A stretch of 64,000 nt of DNA from Coleofasciculus sp. FACHB-T130 (GTDB lineage Bacteria; Cyanobacteriota; Cyanobacteriia; Cyanobacteriales; FACHB-T130): contig NZ_JACJOG010000015.1 of the NCBI RefSeq assembly GCF_014695375.1, positions 49,756 through 113,755 of the forward strand. The letters run 5' to 3'. Positions 28,759-38,106 of the stretch are shown piece after piece; within the stretch, counting starts at the first letter, position 1; each line of letters opens with the position of its first letter. A model generated the notes under the pieces. That model was not told where the DNA came from and did no database searches. It was given only the letters and a program-made list of their open reading frames with translations. The translations under genes and the position numbers were made by a program.

Positions 28759-29940
28759 CTATCGAGAGAATTGCCAACGACCTAGCTGTACTGCGTTGAG
28801 TGTGGCAATATATTCCTCCAAGTTAAAAGAAGACTCCGTTTCTCTTTGGGGGAGGGTTTCTTCAATGACAAGCGGCAAACCCAACATCGCCGCAGACGTA
28901 TTCACTAGACAGTTGCCCAAATTCGTGGCATCGTAGCCACCTTCTAACAACAGCAGGTAATGCCCACCCACAGAAGCGATCGCTTCTGCGACTAAACGGG
29001 TTAGGTTGTAGTAAAGTTGGGCACTCAGGCACAAGCCTGCACCAGGATCGTACAGGTAAAGATGATTGATATCATCGAAGTGTCCATCAAACCCTGCCGA
29101 CACAATCACGATGTCGGGTTTAGCCTGGGCAATTAGAGCCGGGATGATAGTTTGGAACAACGCCCAATACTCATCATCTGCTAGCTTCGCGGGTAGCGGC
29201 AGGTTGATAATGTTACCTTGTGCGCCAATATCCTCCAGATTGCCGGTTTGCGGGTAAAGCTCTTTACCAAACTGGTGGAGGGAGCAAAAAATGATACGCG
29301 GGTCGTCCTGTACGATATCTTGGGTGCCATCTCCGTGATGCAAGTCCCAATCCAAGATTAAAACACGCTCTACACCCTCTTTTTTTAAGCAATACTTGGC
29401 TGCGATCGCTGCATTATTAAATAAGCAGAAACCACCCGCTTTTTCGCGTCCGGCGTGGTGTCCAGGCGGACGGTTTAAGCACAAAGCGCTTTGAATCTGC
29501 CCGGACAAAATGCCCTTGAGGGCGCTAATTCCTGCCCCAGCGGAAATCAAGGCGGTTTTGTAAGAGCCGGGGCTTACATAGGTAGACTCAGCCAAATACC
29601 CGCCAGCCGCACTGATTGCCCGGACTTGAGCAATGTATTCCGATGTGTGTACCGCCTGTAAATCCTCTTCCGTTGCCGATTCTGGCTCAAGAAGAGTCAT
29701 CTGCTGGCTTAACCCAAAATCTCTTAGCGCTGCCATTGCTGCTGTCAGGCGACTACTGGATTCCGGGTGGGGAACCGGACTAACGACTGGGTAAGGAAAC
29801 TGAATTTGGTCTAACGTGTAAACTGGGTCAAGCAAATCTTGCCCCGCTACCCGGTGATATAAATTATTTCCTTCGACCCTAATTTGACCAGGATCGTGTA
29901 TAGCAAAATCAGGCGTATAAATTAGGGCAATTGGCAACAT
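28759..29940 (-). CDS. Histone deacetylase/acetylpolyamine amidohydrolase-family protein
   Basis: 393 residues from the ATG at 29940. A possible start three codons upstream falls inside a dispersed intergenic repeat (29945-29995), so the inner one is favoured. Family motifs are intact: RPPGHHA with the catalytic His pair, GFCLFNNAAIAA, the zinc-site strand ILDWDLHHGDGTQ, and SAGFDGHFDD with the second metal Asp. These zinc enzymes remove acyl groups from amines; bacterial members act on acetylpolyamines or other small amides and may include acetylated protein lysines. No lid or transmembrane extension is present. It converges with tamB across a heptamer repeat. Confidence 0.9.
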   Translation of the reverse strand: MLPIALIYTPDFAIHDPGQIRVEGNNLYHRVAGQDLLDPVYTLDQIQFPYPVVSPVPHPESSSRLTAAMAALRDFGLSQQMTLLEPESATEEDLQAVHTSEYIAQVRAISAAGGYLAESTYVSPGSYKTALISAGAGISALKGILSGQIQSALCLNRPPGHHAGREKAGGFCLFNNAAIAAKYCLKKEGVERVLILDWDLHHGDGTQDIVQDDPRIIFCSLHQFGKELYPQTGNLEDIGAQGNIINLPLPAKLADDEYWALFQTIIPALIAQAKPDIVIVSAGFDGHFDDINHLYLYDPGAGLCLSAQLYYNLTRLVAEAIASVGGHYLLLLEGGYDATNLGNCLVNTSAAMLGLPLVIEETLPQRETESSFNLEEYIATLNAVQLGRWQFSR

Positions 29941-29944
29941 CTTG

Positions 29945-29995
29945 GTCATTAGTTATTCGTTCTTAGTTATGAGTCCTCAGGTAACAACTAATGAC
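29945..29995. repeat. Inverted repeat GTCATTAGTT
   Basis: GTCATTAGTT (29945-29954) and AACTAATGAC (29986-29995) are exact complements 31 bp apart, just upstream of the deacetylase gene. This is the same motif found at 18215-18264. Confidence 0.5.
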
Positions 29996-30012
29996 TTTTT
30001 ATCCATTACCCA

Positions 30013-30309
30013 TTGTCCGAAAATGGCATTTATGGATTTTTTGCAGGACTTGTATCGCTGCTCATTGGCTTGCGCTTCATCAACCTGGGACTCATACCAA
30101 TCGCTGTGCCAGCAGGAACTGGGTTTATCTTAGTTGGTTTAGGAGGAATTTTTGCTGTACCAACTCTCTATTTCAAAGAAAACCGGCTCTTACGAACTGT
30201 TGGAGCCATTGTGTTAATTGTGGCAGCCCTCATTTTTGCGTTTATTGGATTGAGTTCCTACTGGGCACATCTTGCTAACTTCTCGATGTGGCAACCCATG
30301 CCAAAGTAA
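30013..30309 (+). CDS. Small three-helix membrane protein, unknown
   Basis: 98 codons, beginning with TTG; no ATG precedes the hydrophobic part in this frame and no good ribosome site is visible. Three hydrophobic segments (YGFFAGLVSLLIGLRFI, AGTGFILVGLGGIFAVPTLY, LLRTVGAIVLIVAALIFAF) indicate a small integral membrane protein ending in a short polar tail. The frame is free of stops and the hydrophobicity pattern is convincing, but the start is weak and the gene might be the 3' part of something longer. It lies between the deacetylase (divergent) and a decayed hydrolase gene. No family recognised. Confidence 0.45.
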   Translation: MSENGIYGFFAGLVSLLIGLRFINLGLIPIAVPAGTGFILVGLGGIFAVPTLYFKENRLLRTVGAIVLIVAALIFAFIGLSSYWAHLANFSMWQPMPK

Positions 30310-30351
30310 TTGCCGTAAAACGACTCCAGTAAACTTACAAGGAGTAATCCG

Positions 30352-30798
30352 ATGATTACATATTGCACCGTTTCGATCGATGGTTTAGATATCTTTTATC
30401 GAGAAGCTGGTTCTCGCGATAATCCAACGATTCTGCTGTTGCACGGCTTCCCAATCTCATCTCATATGTTCCGCAATCTGATGCCCGCGCTTAGCGATCG
30501 CTTCCATCTCGTTGCTCCCGATTATCCGGGTTTTAGTAACAGTTCGATGCCAACTGTGGATGAGTTTGATTACACGTTCGATCATCTGGCACAGATCGTC
30601 GAGAAATTTATCGCTGCGATCGCTCTCAAGAAATATAGCCTTTACTTAATGGATTATGGTGCTCCGATTGGTTATCGGATTGCGGCTAAAGCTCCAGAGC
30701 GCGACACCGGGCACTTTGCGCTGGAAGAAGATGGGGACGCGATCGCAAACTACATCCGTCAATTTCTCGCGTCACGGCTTCAACCCATCCCTGCCTAA
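30352..30798 (+). pseudogene. Alpha/beta hydrolase with internal in-frame deletion
   Basis: 148 codons, about half the normal ~290. The N-terminal part is a good alpha/beta hydrolase: NPTILLLHGFPISSHMFRNL carries the oxyanion HG loop and LYLMDYGAPIGYRIAAKAPE the nucleophile elbow of the dehalogenase-like branch (Asp as nucleophile). It then jumps directly to DTGHFALEEDGDAIANYIRQ, the loop with the catalytic His that normally lies some 130 residues later. The cap domain and the strand with the acid residue are missing, with the frame kept. The protein is unlikely to be an active hydrolase. AAGGAG precedes the ATG by eight bases, so it may still be translated. Confidence 0.75.
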
Positions 30799-30916
30799 TG
30801 AAAACAAAGAAACACTACTTTGATTTTTGTTGATTCTCTTAGGCTATGAAGTAAGCAATGAAAACGATTGAACGAGAAAGATACTCAACGTCAACAAAGT
30901 TTTAGAGGGTTTACAG

Positions 30917-31858
30917 ATGAAGATTTTTGTTGCCGGAGCAACAGGAGCAATCGGTCGTCCGCTACTCAACCAATTACTTGCCAGAGGTCACGATGTTATA
31001 GCTCTAACCCGCTCCCCGGAAAGGGCACAGTCATTAGTGGCAGAGGGAATAGAGCCTGCGGTCGCGGATGTATTCGACGCTGATTCAGTTAAAGCGGCGA
31101 TCGCCCGCGCTCAACCGGAAGTGGTGATTGAACAACTCACCGCCCTACCCAGGACTTACAGTCGTGAATCCATGAGTGCAGCAGCGCCTCTGAATACGCG
31201 CATTCGGTTAGAAGGGGGTGCCAACGTGCTGGCGGCTGCACAGGCAGCAGGGGTGCGCCGCTACCTGAGACAGTCGGTCGCCTTCTGGGGAATTCCCGGT
31301 ACTGGATTGGCAGATGAGGAAACACCGTTATCGCTTGATGCCTCCCCCGCCGTTGCCGCCGAGGCTCGCCTCGTAACTGAGATTGAACACCGTTTATTGG
31401 AAACATCCAATCTCGAAGGAATTGCTTTACGCTATGGTTTCTTCTACGGACCCGGCACCTGGTTCAACCCCGATGGCGATGTAGCACAACAGGTACGACA
31501 GCAACAGTTCCCCATTGTGGGCAATGGCGAAGGTGTTTGGTCGTGGTTACACATTGAGGATGCAGCGATTGCCACAGTTGCAGCCGCAGAGCAGGGCAAT
31601 CCTGGTGTTTATCTGATTGCGAACGATCGCCCTTTAGCGGTGCGCGAATGGCTCCCTGCGTTTGCTCGATCGCTGAATGCTCCACCACCGCCACAGGTAT
31701 CAGTTGAGGATGCTCTGAAAAGGGATGGTGGTGCGGATATTGTTTACTACCAGACTCAGATGCGAGGCGTATCGAATGCCAAGGCAAAACGCGAACTGGA
31801 TTTTCAGCCGCGATCGTTGGAGTGGATCGTTGACAGCGCCGTGGCTGATGCCAGTTAA
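30917..31858 (+). CDS. NAD(P)-dependent epimerase/dehydratase-like oxidoreductase
   Basis: 313 residues. MKIFVAGATGAIGRPLLNQL is the GxxGxxG Rossmann loop of atypical short-chain dehydrogenases, with VIALTRSPERA at the end of strand 2, where Arg often signals NADP preference. The middle contains LRQSVAFWGIPGTGL and later ALRYGFFYGPGTWF, as in NAD-dependent epimerase relatives; the Y-x3-K dyad is not clear. Its physiological substrate is unknown. GAGGG lies eight bases before the ATG. It sits between two damaged genes (hydrolase and flavodoxin) but is itself intact, and is 48 bp from the dienelactone-hydrolase-like gene. Confidence 0.8.
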   Translation: MKIFVAGATGAIGRPLLNQLLARGHDVIALTRSPERAQSLVAEGIEPAVADVFDADSVKAAIARAQPEVVIEQLTALPRTYSRESMSAAAPLNTRIRLEGGANVLAAAQAAGVRRYLRQSVAFWGIPGTGLADEETPLSLDASPAVAAEARLVTEIEHRLLETSNLEGIALRYGFFYGPGTWFNPDGDVAQQVRQQQFPIVGNGEGVWSWLHIEDAAIATVAAAEQGNPGVYLIANDRPLAVREWLPAFARSLNAPPPPQVSVEDALKRDGGADIVYYQTQMRGVSNAKAKRELDFQPRSLEWIVDSAVADAS

Positions 31859-31906
31859 CGTTCTAGCATCCAGATGGCTATCGTAATCAGGAAGAATGAA
31901 GGCATC

Positions 31907-32608
31907 ATGACAACTCAAAATGTAACCATTCCAGCCTTTTCAGGAGGCACTTTTAACGCCTATCTATCAGCACCCGATACTCAGCCTCGTGCAGGGATTG
32001 TGCTGATTCAAGAAATTCTTGGGGTCAATCCGAATATGCGACAGACTGCCGATGATTATGCTAAGGCAGGCTATTTGGTACTGGTGCCGGATCTGTATTG
32101 GCGACTGGAACCCGATGTGCAACTCGATCCTGGCAAGGAGGAGCATTGGGCTAAAGCCTTTGAGCTACTTCGAGCATTTGATGTGGATAGCGGCGTAGAA
32201 GACCTCAAGGCCAGTCTATCTTTTCTGCGGCAGTATCCCAGCAGCACAGGCAAGGTCGGCAGTGTGGGCTTTTGTTTGGGCGGCAAACTGGCATATTTCA
32301 TGGCAACACGCACCGATGCGGATGCCAACGTCAGTTACTACGGTGTTGAGATTGACAAGAATTTAGCCGAGGCGACAAAGATTCAGAAACCGCTGATATT
32401 GCATATAGGTGGAAATGATGAGTATGTGTCCCCAAGCGCTCAAACAACCATTCAGCAAGGACTGAAAGACAACCCTCTGGTCACAATCTATCGCTATGAA
32501 GGAGTGAGTCACGGGTTTAGCCGCATGAATAGTTCCGCTTATCGCCAAGAAGCCGCAGAATTAGCACGCGATCGCACGTTGGCGTTTTTAAAACAGCATT
32601 TAGGGTAG
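31907..32608 (+). CDS. Dienelactone hydrolase-family protein
   Basis: 233 residues from the ATG at 31907 (GAAGG just upstream); an ATG 11 codons earlier is possible. The catalytic triad is readable: Cys in GFCLGGKLAYF, Asp in HIGGNDEYVSP and His in YEGVSHGFSR. IVLIQEILGVNPNMRQTADD is the family's Glu-containing N-terminal loop. The prototype opens dienelactones in chlorocatechol breakdown, but chromosomal homologues are widespread and their substrates are mostly unknown. It is cotranscribed at most with the oxidoreductase upstream and the flavodoxin relic downstream. Confidence 0.88.
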   Translation: MTTQNVTIPAFSGGTFNAYLSAPDTQPRAGIVLIQEILGVNPNMRQTADDYAKAGYLVLVPDLYWRLEPDVQLDPGKEEHWAKAFELLRAFDVDSGVEDLKASLSFLRQYPSSTGKVGSVGFCLGGKLAYFMATRTDADANVSYYGVEIDKNLAEATKIQKPLILHIGGNDEYVSPSAQTTIQQGLKDNPLVTIYRYEGVSHGFSRMNSSAYRQEAAELARDRTLAFLKQHLG

Positions 32609-32681
32609 CGGGACTTAAACGCAAAGCGATTGAGATTTGGCGCACAAACAGCTATCAACTTCAACAAGTGTGAGGTAAAAG

Positions 32682-32932
32682 ATGACAAAAGTTTTAATCG
32701 TTTACGCAACTGATTACGGCAATACCCAGAAGATGGCAGAAGCGGTAGCATCTGGTGTGACATCAGTTCCAGGTACTGAAGTGGCGGTAAAGTTTGTTGA
32801 GGATGTTACGGAAGATGATGTAATCGCCAGTGATGGTTTACTGAAGAGAGGCTGGAAGCTGCCAAGTATCATGGTGCGAATGTAACACGAGTGGCTGCTG
32901 CCTTAGCAGGCAAAGAATTGTTTGCCAAGTAA
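32682..32932 (+). pseudogene. WrbA/flavodoxin-like quinone reductase relic (internal deletion plus frameshift)
   Basis: The start is perfect flavodoxin: MTKVLIVYATDYGNTQKMAE with the FMN-phosphate loop TDYGNTQ, and a GTGAGGTAAAAG leader. After about 55 codons the frame reads into nonsense and stops at 32885. In another frame, TEERLEAAKYHGANVTRVAA continues to a stop at 32932 and resembles the C-terminal helix of WrbA-type NAD(P)H:quinone oxidoreductases. Roughly 120 residues between the two pieces are missing. The gene therefore lost its core and is not expected to bind FMN properly. The neighbouring hydrolase at 30352 shows the same kind of internal loss. Confidence 0.75.
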
Positions 32933-32982
32933 AAAACTCAGGACTAGCCCTCAGCAGGAAATAATGTCGCCTCGGAAACAAT

Positions 32983-33027
32983 GTTGATGGGACAAGGATT
33001 GTTATCTACAATCCTTGTCCCATCAAC
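32983..33027. repeat. 20-bp perfect hairpin
   Basis: A 20-bp stem (32983-33002 paired with 33008-33027, beginning GTTGATGGGACAAGG) encloses a 5-nt loop TATCT. It stands 50 bp after the flavodoxin relic. There is no T-run on either side, so it is either a factor-dependent/protein-bound structure or the trace of a mobile element end. A possible 33-codon minus-strand reading frame (33045-33143) follows it, too short to name. Confidence 0.7.
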
Positions 33028-33150
33028 AAACCCTGCTAAGTTAACTAGCTTGACAGTGCTACTTCAACAGATTGTTTACTGCCAATCAGTAGCTTAGCTA
33101 ATTTTTCCTTAAGAGCCTCTGCTGATTCTACTGCTGGCATCATCCTAAGC

Positions 33151-33417
33151 ATGAACTGCCAGGGTGGTTATAACATCAATATTTGGCAGAAACATACTTC
33201 TGGTGAACTACTCTATCGTGCAACTAATCCCAACGGGAATTTAAGTTTGGGCAGAGGAACTAGCCAAAGGACAGAAGGCGTTTGAGTGTATAAGTTTCGG
33301 AATAGAAACTATGAATATTGGGTGTGGGATGGTACGTTAGATAATCCGCAGGCTGGAACTTTAGAGGTGTATAAAAACAACCGGATCTTGATGCAGCGAG
33401 CTTGTAGGAAAAGTTGA
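33151..33417 (+). pseudogene. Relic of a secreted-type protein with in-frame stop
   Basis: Eighty-eight codons read smoothly through a single internal TGA at 33283-33285, where the homologous codon was probably CGA. The part before it includes LLYRATNPNGNLSLGRGTS and the part after it NYEYWVWDGTLDNPQAGTLE and ILMQRACRKS. The aromatic, Gly/Asn-rich pattern and terminal Cys are typical of small secreted cyanobacterial proteins. No signal peptide remains, so the 5' end is lost too. Function unknown. Confidence 0.55.
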
Positions 33418-33475
33418 ATCCTAAGAGAGGGTGTTATTCTCTAATGCTCGAATTGCGAACACTATGAGCGAATAA

Positions 33476-33676
33476 TTCAGCCGTTTTTCATCTGAAAATC
33501 AGAAGTTGGCAGTCGGATTCCGGTATTTTTGCTTACCTTGGGATGCACTTGCTTCGTCCATACTTTACACCCCATTTACATCTACCGAAAGAGTTCAATC
33601 AGGGGATTTTCTCAAGATGATTCACTCGTTCCTGGCTGAGTGGAAAAGCCTGAAGGATATCAAGCCGGAGCGATAG
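33476..33676 (+). pseudogene. Possible C-terminal gene fragment
   Basis: An open stretch of 66 codons without a start reads SRFSSENQKLAVGFRYFCLP and ends IHSFLAEWKSLKDIKPER before TAG. Composition is protein-like but there is no initiation codon until residue 48. Probably the tail of a lost gene; no family recognised. Beyond it, 33677-34272 holds a 15-codon frame behind an unusually good AAAGGAGGG site (ATG at 33740), a CTTAATAAT inverted repeat (33945-33966) and presumably the clpC promoter. Confidence 0.3.
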
Positions 33677-34272
33677 TGAAATACTAGGGCAATGTCTTTA
33701 TCGCTCACTGGGCTTCAAAACTAAAGGAGGGAGATCCCAATGAGAACGGCTGTCGATTACATGATAGCTTTACGATCTCATGTCTAGTCCTGCCGTTGCA
33801 CACGCCAGAATCATTAGACCTCATGATTCATACAGGAGATATAAATATACCGCCAGGTAGAAATATAAGGTTTTCCGACATTTTTAGTGGATGAAACTCT
33901 GATTGGTATCTTAAGCTACGAATACAGGGAGCGATGTATGGGGACTTAATAATAAGGATTATTAAGTTTATAAGAATTGATGAAGCTGCTTCTGGTTGAA
34001 TGTTGGCGACGGTAGGGAAGAATTTTAAAATTATCCCTCCATTTATATACCTAAATTTCTAACTACCGAGGTATATTTTTTTCCGCCATATATGCATCGC
34101 GCTTCTATTCCCATGCATAGGCGGCAACTACACCTGATTTCATACGGTTGTGCCCACTGCGATCGCGATCGGGGTAGAGATACATTGTTAATTAAGCAAG
34201 TACATAAAAGTTTATGCATGGGGAAATGCCACTTCACCCATCGCCTAAACAGCTCGGTAGAGGAAAGTTGCT

Positions 34273-36753
34273 ATGTTTCAACATTTCACAGACAAAGCCG
34301 TTAGGGTAATCATGCTATCCCAGGAAGAGGCACGTCGCCTGGGACACAACCTCGTGGGCACCGAGCAACTCCTTTTAGGATTAATTGCAGAAGGCACGGG
34401 TGTGGCGGCTAAAGTTCTCATCGATCAAGGCATCACCCTCCAAGCATGCCGGATTGAGGTAGAAAAAATTATTGGTCGGGGGTCTCGCTTTGTACCCTCT
34501 GAAATTCCCTTCACTCCTAAGGTGAAGCGTGTTTTCGAGCAAGCCTTTCTGGAAGCAAAGGCTTTCGGACATAACTATGTAGGCCCGGAACACCTGCTGC
34601 TGGGGTTAATTCAAGAAGGGGAAGGGGTTGCCGCCAAAGTGCTGCAAAACCTGAACGCTAACCCCGATAACCTCCGTACCGCCGTGATTCGGATGCTGGG
34701 AGAGGTCACAGCCGTCTCTGCTGGCAGTGGAGAAGAGCGTTCGACATCCGGACGTGGCGATCGCAAAACCGCAACGTTAGATGAGTTCGGCACGAATCTG
34801 ACCGCACTCGCCGCACAAGGCAAGCTCGATCCGGTCGTCGGTCGCGCCAAAGAAATCGAACGCGCTATCCAGATTTTAGCTCGCCGCACCAAGAGCAACC
34901 CGGTGTTGATTGGAGAGCCGGGGGTTGGTAAAACTGCGATCGCTGAAGGTTTAGCTCAGCGGATTGTAAATAAAGACGTTCCTGGCTTCTTGGAAGATAA
35001 GCAGGTGATCGGTCTGGATATGGGTTCGCTGATCGCGGGTACTAAATTCCGGGGCGAATTTGAAGAACGCCTCAAGAAAATTGTGGATGAAGTTCGGACA
35101 TCGGGGAACGTCATTCTGGTCATTGACGAAGTGCATACCCTGATTGGTACGGGTTCAACCGAAGGTGGCATGGATGCTGCGAATATCCTCAAGCCAGCAT
35201 TAGCGCGAGGCGAGTTGCAGTGCATGGGAATGACCACCCTGGACGAATACCGCAAGCATATTGAGCGAGATGCTGCCTTAGAACGTCGCTTCCAACCGAT
35301 TATGGTAGGCGCACCCAGCGTCAGTGAAACCATCGAAATTTTATTTGGTCTGCGCGATCGCTACGAGCAGCACCATAAAGTTAAAATCTCTGATGTTGCT
35401 CTGGTTGCAGCCGCCAGCTTGAGCGATCGCTATATCTCAGACCGTTACTTGCCGGATAAGGCAATTGACCTGATTGATGAAGCGGGTTCTCGCGTCCATT
35501 TGAGAAACAGCAAGTCTTCTGGGACTGGACAACTGAAGCGCGAACTGCGTGAAGTGACCAAAGAGAAAGAAGCGGTTGTGAAGGCTCAAGACTTTGATAA
35601 AGCGGGACAACTGCGCGATCGCGAGTTGGAACTTGAGGCACAGTTGAAGGCGATCGCTGACAACAAAAAGGCAGAAGTGATTAACCCTGAAGATTCCCCA
35701 GTGGTTAACGAAGAAGACATTGCTCAAATCGTTGCTTCTTGGACTGGAGTTCCTGTCAGCAAACTCACCGAATCCGAATCGGAGTTACTGCTGCACTTAG
35801 AAGATACCTTGCACCAGCGTCTCATCGGTCAAGAGGAAGCCGTCACTGCCGCCTCTAAGGCGATTCGCCGCGCCCGCGTTGGTCTAAAAGACCCCAACCG
35901 CCCCATCGCCAGCTTTATCTTCTCTGGCCCCACCGGAGTTGGTAAGACGGAACTTGCGAAGTCCTTGGCTGCTTACTTCTTCGGTTCCGAAGAAGCCATG
36001 ATCCGCCTGGATATGTCGGAATTCATGGAAAGCCACACGGTTTCAAAGCTGATTGGTTCGCCTCCTGGATACGTGGGATACGACGAAGGCGGTCAGTTAA
36101 CCGAAGCGGTGCGTCGCAAGCCTTACACGGTGGTACTATTCGACGAAATCGAAAAAGCTCACCCCGATGTGTTCAATATGATGCTGCAACTCTTGGATGA
36201 CGGTCGCCTGACCGATGCTCAAGGTCGCACAGTAGACTTCAAGAACACCCTGATCATCATGACTTCCAACGTCGGTTCTAAAGTCATTGAGAAAGGCGGC
36301 GGCGGTCTAGGCTTCGAGGTAACTGACAATCAAGCTGAGGCGCAATACAACCACGTTCGCGCTTTGGTGAATGAAGAACTTAAGCAATACTTCCGTCCTG
36401 AGTTTCTCAATCGTCTCGACGAGATCATTGTCTTCCGTCAGTTGACGAAGGACGAAGTGAAGCAAATTTCTGTAATCATGCTGCGCGAAATCGCCGAACG
36501 CTTGACCGAACAGGGAATTACTTTGGAAGTCAGCGATCGCTTCAAAGACCGTGTTGTAACCGAAGGCTATAGTCCTGCTTATGGTGCAAGACCGCTGCGT
36601 CGGGCGATTATGCGACTCCTGGAAGACAACTTGGCTGAAGCCATGCTATCTGGCACCATTCAAGATGGAGACACAGCCATCATTGATGTTGACGATGACG
36701 GTCAGATTCAGGTAGTCAAATCCGAACAGCGAGAGTTACTTCCTGTCGCCTAA
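34273..36753 (+). CDS. clpC: ClpC-type AAA+ unfoldase of the Clp protease
   Basis: 826 residues, standard length. Two N-terminal Clp repeats ([20 protein letters not shown] and the copy from [20 protein letters not shown]) are followed by AAA module 1 (Walker A GEPGVGKT, Walker [10 protein letters not shown]) and a UVR-type middle segment ([20 protein letters not shown]). AAA module 2 (Walker [21 protein letters not shown]) completes it. ClpC unfolds substrates, with adaptors, for ClpP and is essential in cyanobacteria. GAGGAAAG precedes the ATG by five bases. It is monocistronic, ending in a strong intrinsic terminator at 36799. The ORF is intact and colinear with family members. Confidence 0.97.
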   Translation: MFQHFTDKAVRVIMLSQEEARRLGHNLVGTEQLLLGLIAEGTGVAAKVLIDQGITLQACRIEVEKIIGRGSRFVPSEIPFTPKVKRVFEQAFLEAKAFGHNYVGPEHLLLGLIQEGEGVAAKVLQNLNANPDNLRTAVIRMLGEVTAVSAGSGEERSTSGRGDRKTATLDEFGTNLTALAAQGKLDPVVGRAKEIERAIQILARRTKSNPVLIGEPGVGKTAIAEGLAQRIVNKDVPGFLEDKQVIGLDMGSLIAGTKFRGEFEERLKKIVDEVRTSGNVILVIDEVHTLIGTGSTEGGMDAANILKPALARGELQCMGMTTLDEYRKHIERDAALERRFQPIMVGAPSVSETIEILFGLRDRYEQHHKVKISDVALVAAASLSDRYISDRYLPDKAIDLIDEAGSRVHLRNSKSSGTGQLKRELREVTKEKEAVVKAQDFDKAGQLRDRELELEAQLKAIADNKKAEVINPEDSPVVNEEDIAQIVASWTGVPVSKLTESESELLLHLEDTLHQRLIGQEEAVTAASKAIRRARVGLKDPNRPIASFIFSGPTGVGKTELAKSLAAYFFGSEEAMIRLDMSEFMESHTVSKLIGSPPGYVGYDEGGQLTEAVRRKPYTVVLFDEIEKAHPDVFNMMLQLLDDGRLTDAQGRTVDFKNTLIIMTSNVGSKVIEKGGGGLGFEVTDNQAEAQYNHVRALVNEELKQYFRPEFLNRLDEIIVFRQLTKDEVKQISVIMLREIAERLTEQGITLEVSDRFKDRVVTEGYSPAYGARPLRRAIMRLLEDNLAEAMLSGTIQDGDTAIIDVDDDGQIQVVKSEQRELLPVA

Positions 36754-36798
36754 GAGCATAAGTTCCGCAATTCATTAGCTAAGATTTAGCACTTTCAT

Positions 36799-36829
36799 CC
36801 CCTGGCATTTCTGCCAGGGGATTTTTTTT
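36799..36829 (+). terminator. Intrinsic terminator of clpC
   Basis: A 9-bp GC-rich stem CCCCTGGCA/TGCCAGGGG with a 4-nt loop is followed by A and eight T residues, 46 bp after the clpC stop. The following 300 bp to 37142 show no supported gene. Confidence 0.93.
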
Positions 36830-37142
36830 GCAACCGTCCATTTCTGCTCAAAAAAGGCTGCTGGCGAGATGGAGCAATTAGAGCTAAAAATTTAAAATCC
36901 ACAGAGGTTGGCGAGTCACAAGCGGGAGTTTCCGCGTCCTTGCGTCGTGGCGTTTAAGGAAACCAATCCAACTCTTATAAATATTTGTTGGGTTGACCGA
37001 TGGTATGGGTTGCTGACAAGCGATACTTTCAGTGGGCTTCGCCAACGCATTCCCATGATGCACAGATGTGAATCCATGCCAAAATTCTATCTAGAATTGC
37101 AGGCGATCGCGTTCTGGAAAATCTAAGCAAAAAGGAATTTTT

Positions 37143-37673
37143 ATGATTTCTGATTCAATTTTCTATACCTACATGGATAGCCCTCTGGGACGTATCTTAA
37201 TCGCGCAAAACTCAGTTGGGCTAGTGGCAATAGACTTTCAAGAAGGACTGGCTGCAAAGTCTCCAGAAGCCACTTGGCATTTCCAAAAGAAGCTAGACGG
37301 TGACGCCGTTGATCAACTTCAGGCATATTTCAATGGCGAATTGTATCAATTCACGCTACCACTTGCCCCCATAGGTACGGTGTTTCAACAGCAGGTTTGG
37401 ACAGCCCTACAGTCGATTCCTTACGGTCAAACGATATCTTATGGAGAACTGGCGAGAAAAATAGGATTGCCAACAGCAGCGCGTGCTGTGGGAGCAGCCA
37501 ACGGTAAAAATCCTCTGTGTATTATTGTGCCTTGCCACCGTGTCATTGGCAGCAACGGTACACTTACAGGTTTTAGAGGTGGAGTCCGTCTTAAAGAAGG
37601 TTTACTGGAACTTGAGCGTAGACATAGCGCAAAATCTAGTCGGCAATTAACAATGGCTTTGGGCAACAACTGA
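37143..37673 (+). CDS. ogt: Methylated-DNA--protein-cysteine methyltransferase
   Basis: 176 residues. The active-site loop IIVPCHRVIGSNGTLTGFRG contains the acceptor Cys131 in PCHR, and TAARAVGAANGKNP provides the DNA-binding helix with the arginine finger. SYGELARKIGLP is the usual preceding helix. The protein transfers the alkyl group from O6-alkylguanine (or O4-alkylthymine) to its own cysteine and is used once. There is no N-terminal Ada domain, so it is the Ogt type. AAGGA lies seven bases upstream of the ATG. No neighbouring repair gene is present. Confidence 0.95.
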   Translation: MISDSIFYTYMDSPLGRILIAQNSVGLVAIDFQEGLAAKSPEATWHFQKKLDGDAVDQLQAYFNGELYQFTLPLAPIGTVFQQQVWTALQSIPYGQTISYGELARKIGLPTAARAVGAANGKNPLCIIVPCHRVIGSNGTLTGFRGGVRLKEGLLELERRHSAKSSRQLTMALGNN

Positions 37674-38106
37674 ATCCAATAAAGTATTGTCCTCTAAAAT
37701 AGCTTTCTGCCCTACAGTTACGCTAATTGGATAAGTAAAGTGGAGCGCAGAAGAAATGTGATCGCGATGTCTTCTGTCCTCAGCGCAGGCGCGTCCACCT
37801 GGGAAAAATTTTCGGGAGGCACGATCTTCAAATGCTCGGCGATCTGCGAGACTGATGGACTCATTACGAAATCCCACGTTTCGCTGGAAGATATACTGAT
37901 ATTGTCGGTCTAGGTACCCGTCTGGGCTTCATATACTGACAAACTGCCAGCCTATCTAGCCAGATTAGGGTGATACACCGTTAAGTTTAGTTTCCGGATA
38001 TTCACCTAAATCTGGGCAGTATACTAAAAAAGCCAGTTTAATAAGAGTTAGACCTCTTTTAGGTTGGGAAATAATATAATTGTTTCTAATTTTTATATTT
38101 TCTAAA
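37674..38106. other. Intergenic region, nothing recognised
   Basis: 433 bp between ogt and the DUF6615-like gene. Short minus-strand frames exist (for example up to 37877) but show no family features, start sites or conservation pattern that would support a gene. Confidence 0.4.

Noticed and set aside
33045..33143. 33-codon minus-strand frame (MMPAVESAEALKEKLAKLL start)
   Set aside because: Plausible helical composition and an AGG upstream, but too short and without a family to call a gene.
36908..37126. 72-codon plus-strand frame upstream of ogt
   Set aside because: Unstructured composition, no start signal, no family features.
37647..37877. 76-codon minus-strand frame between ogt and the DUF6615-like gene
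   Set aside because: Overlaps the end of ogt, lacks a ribosome site and shows no recognisable domain.
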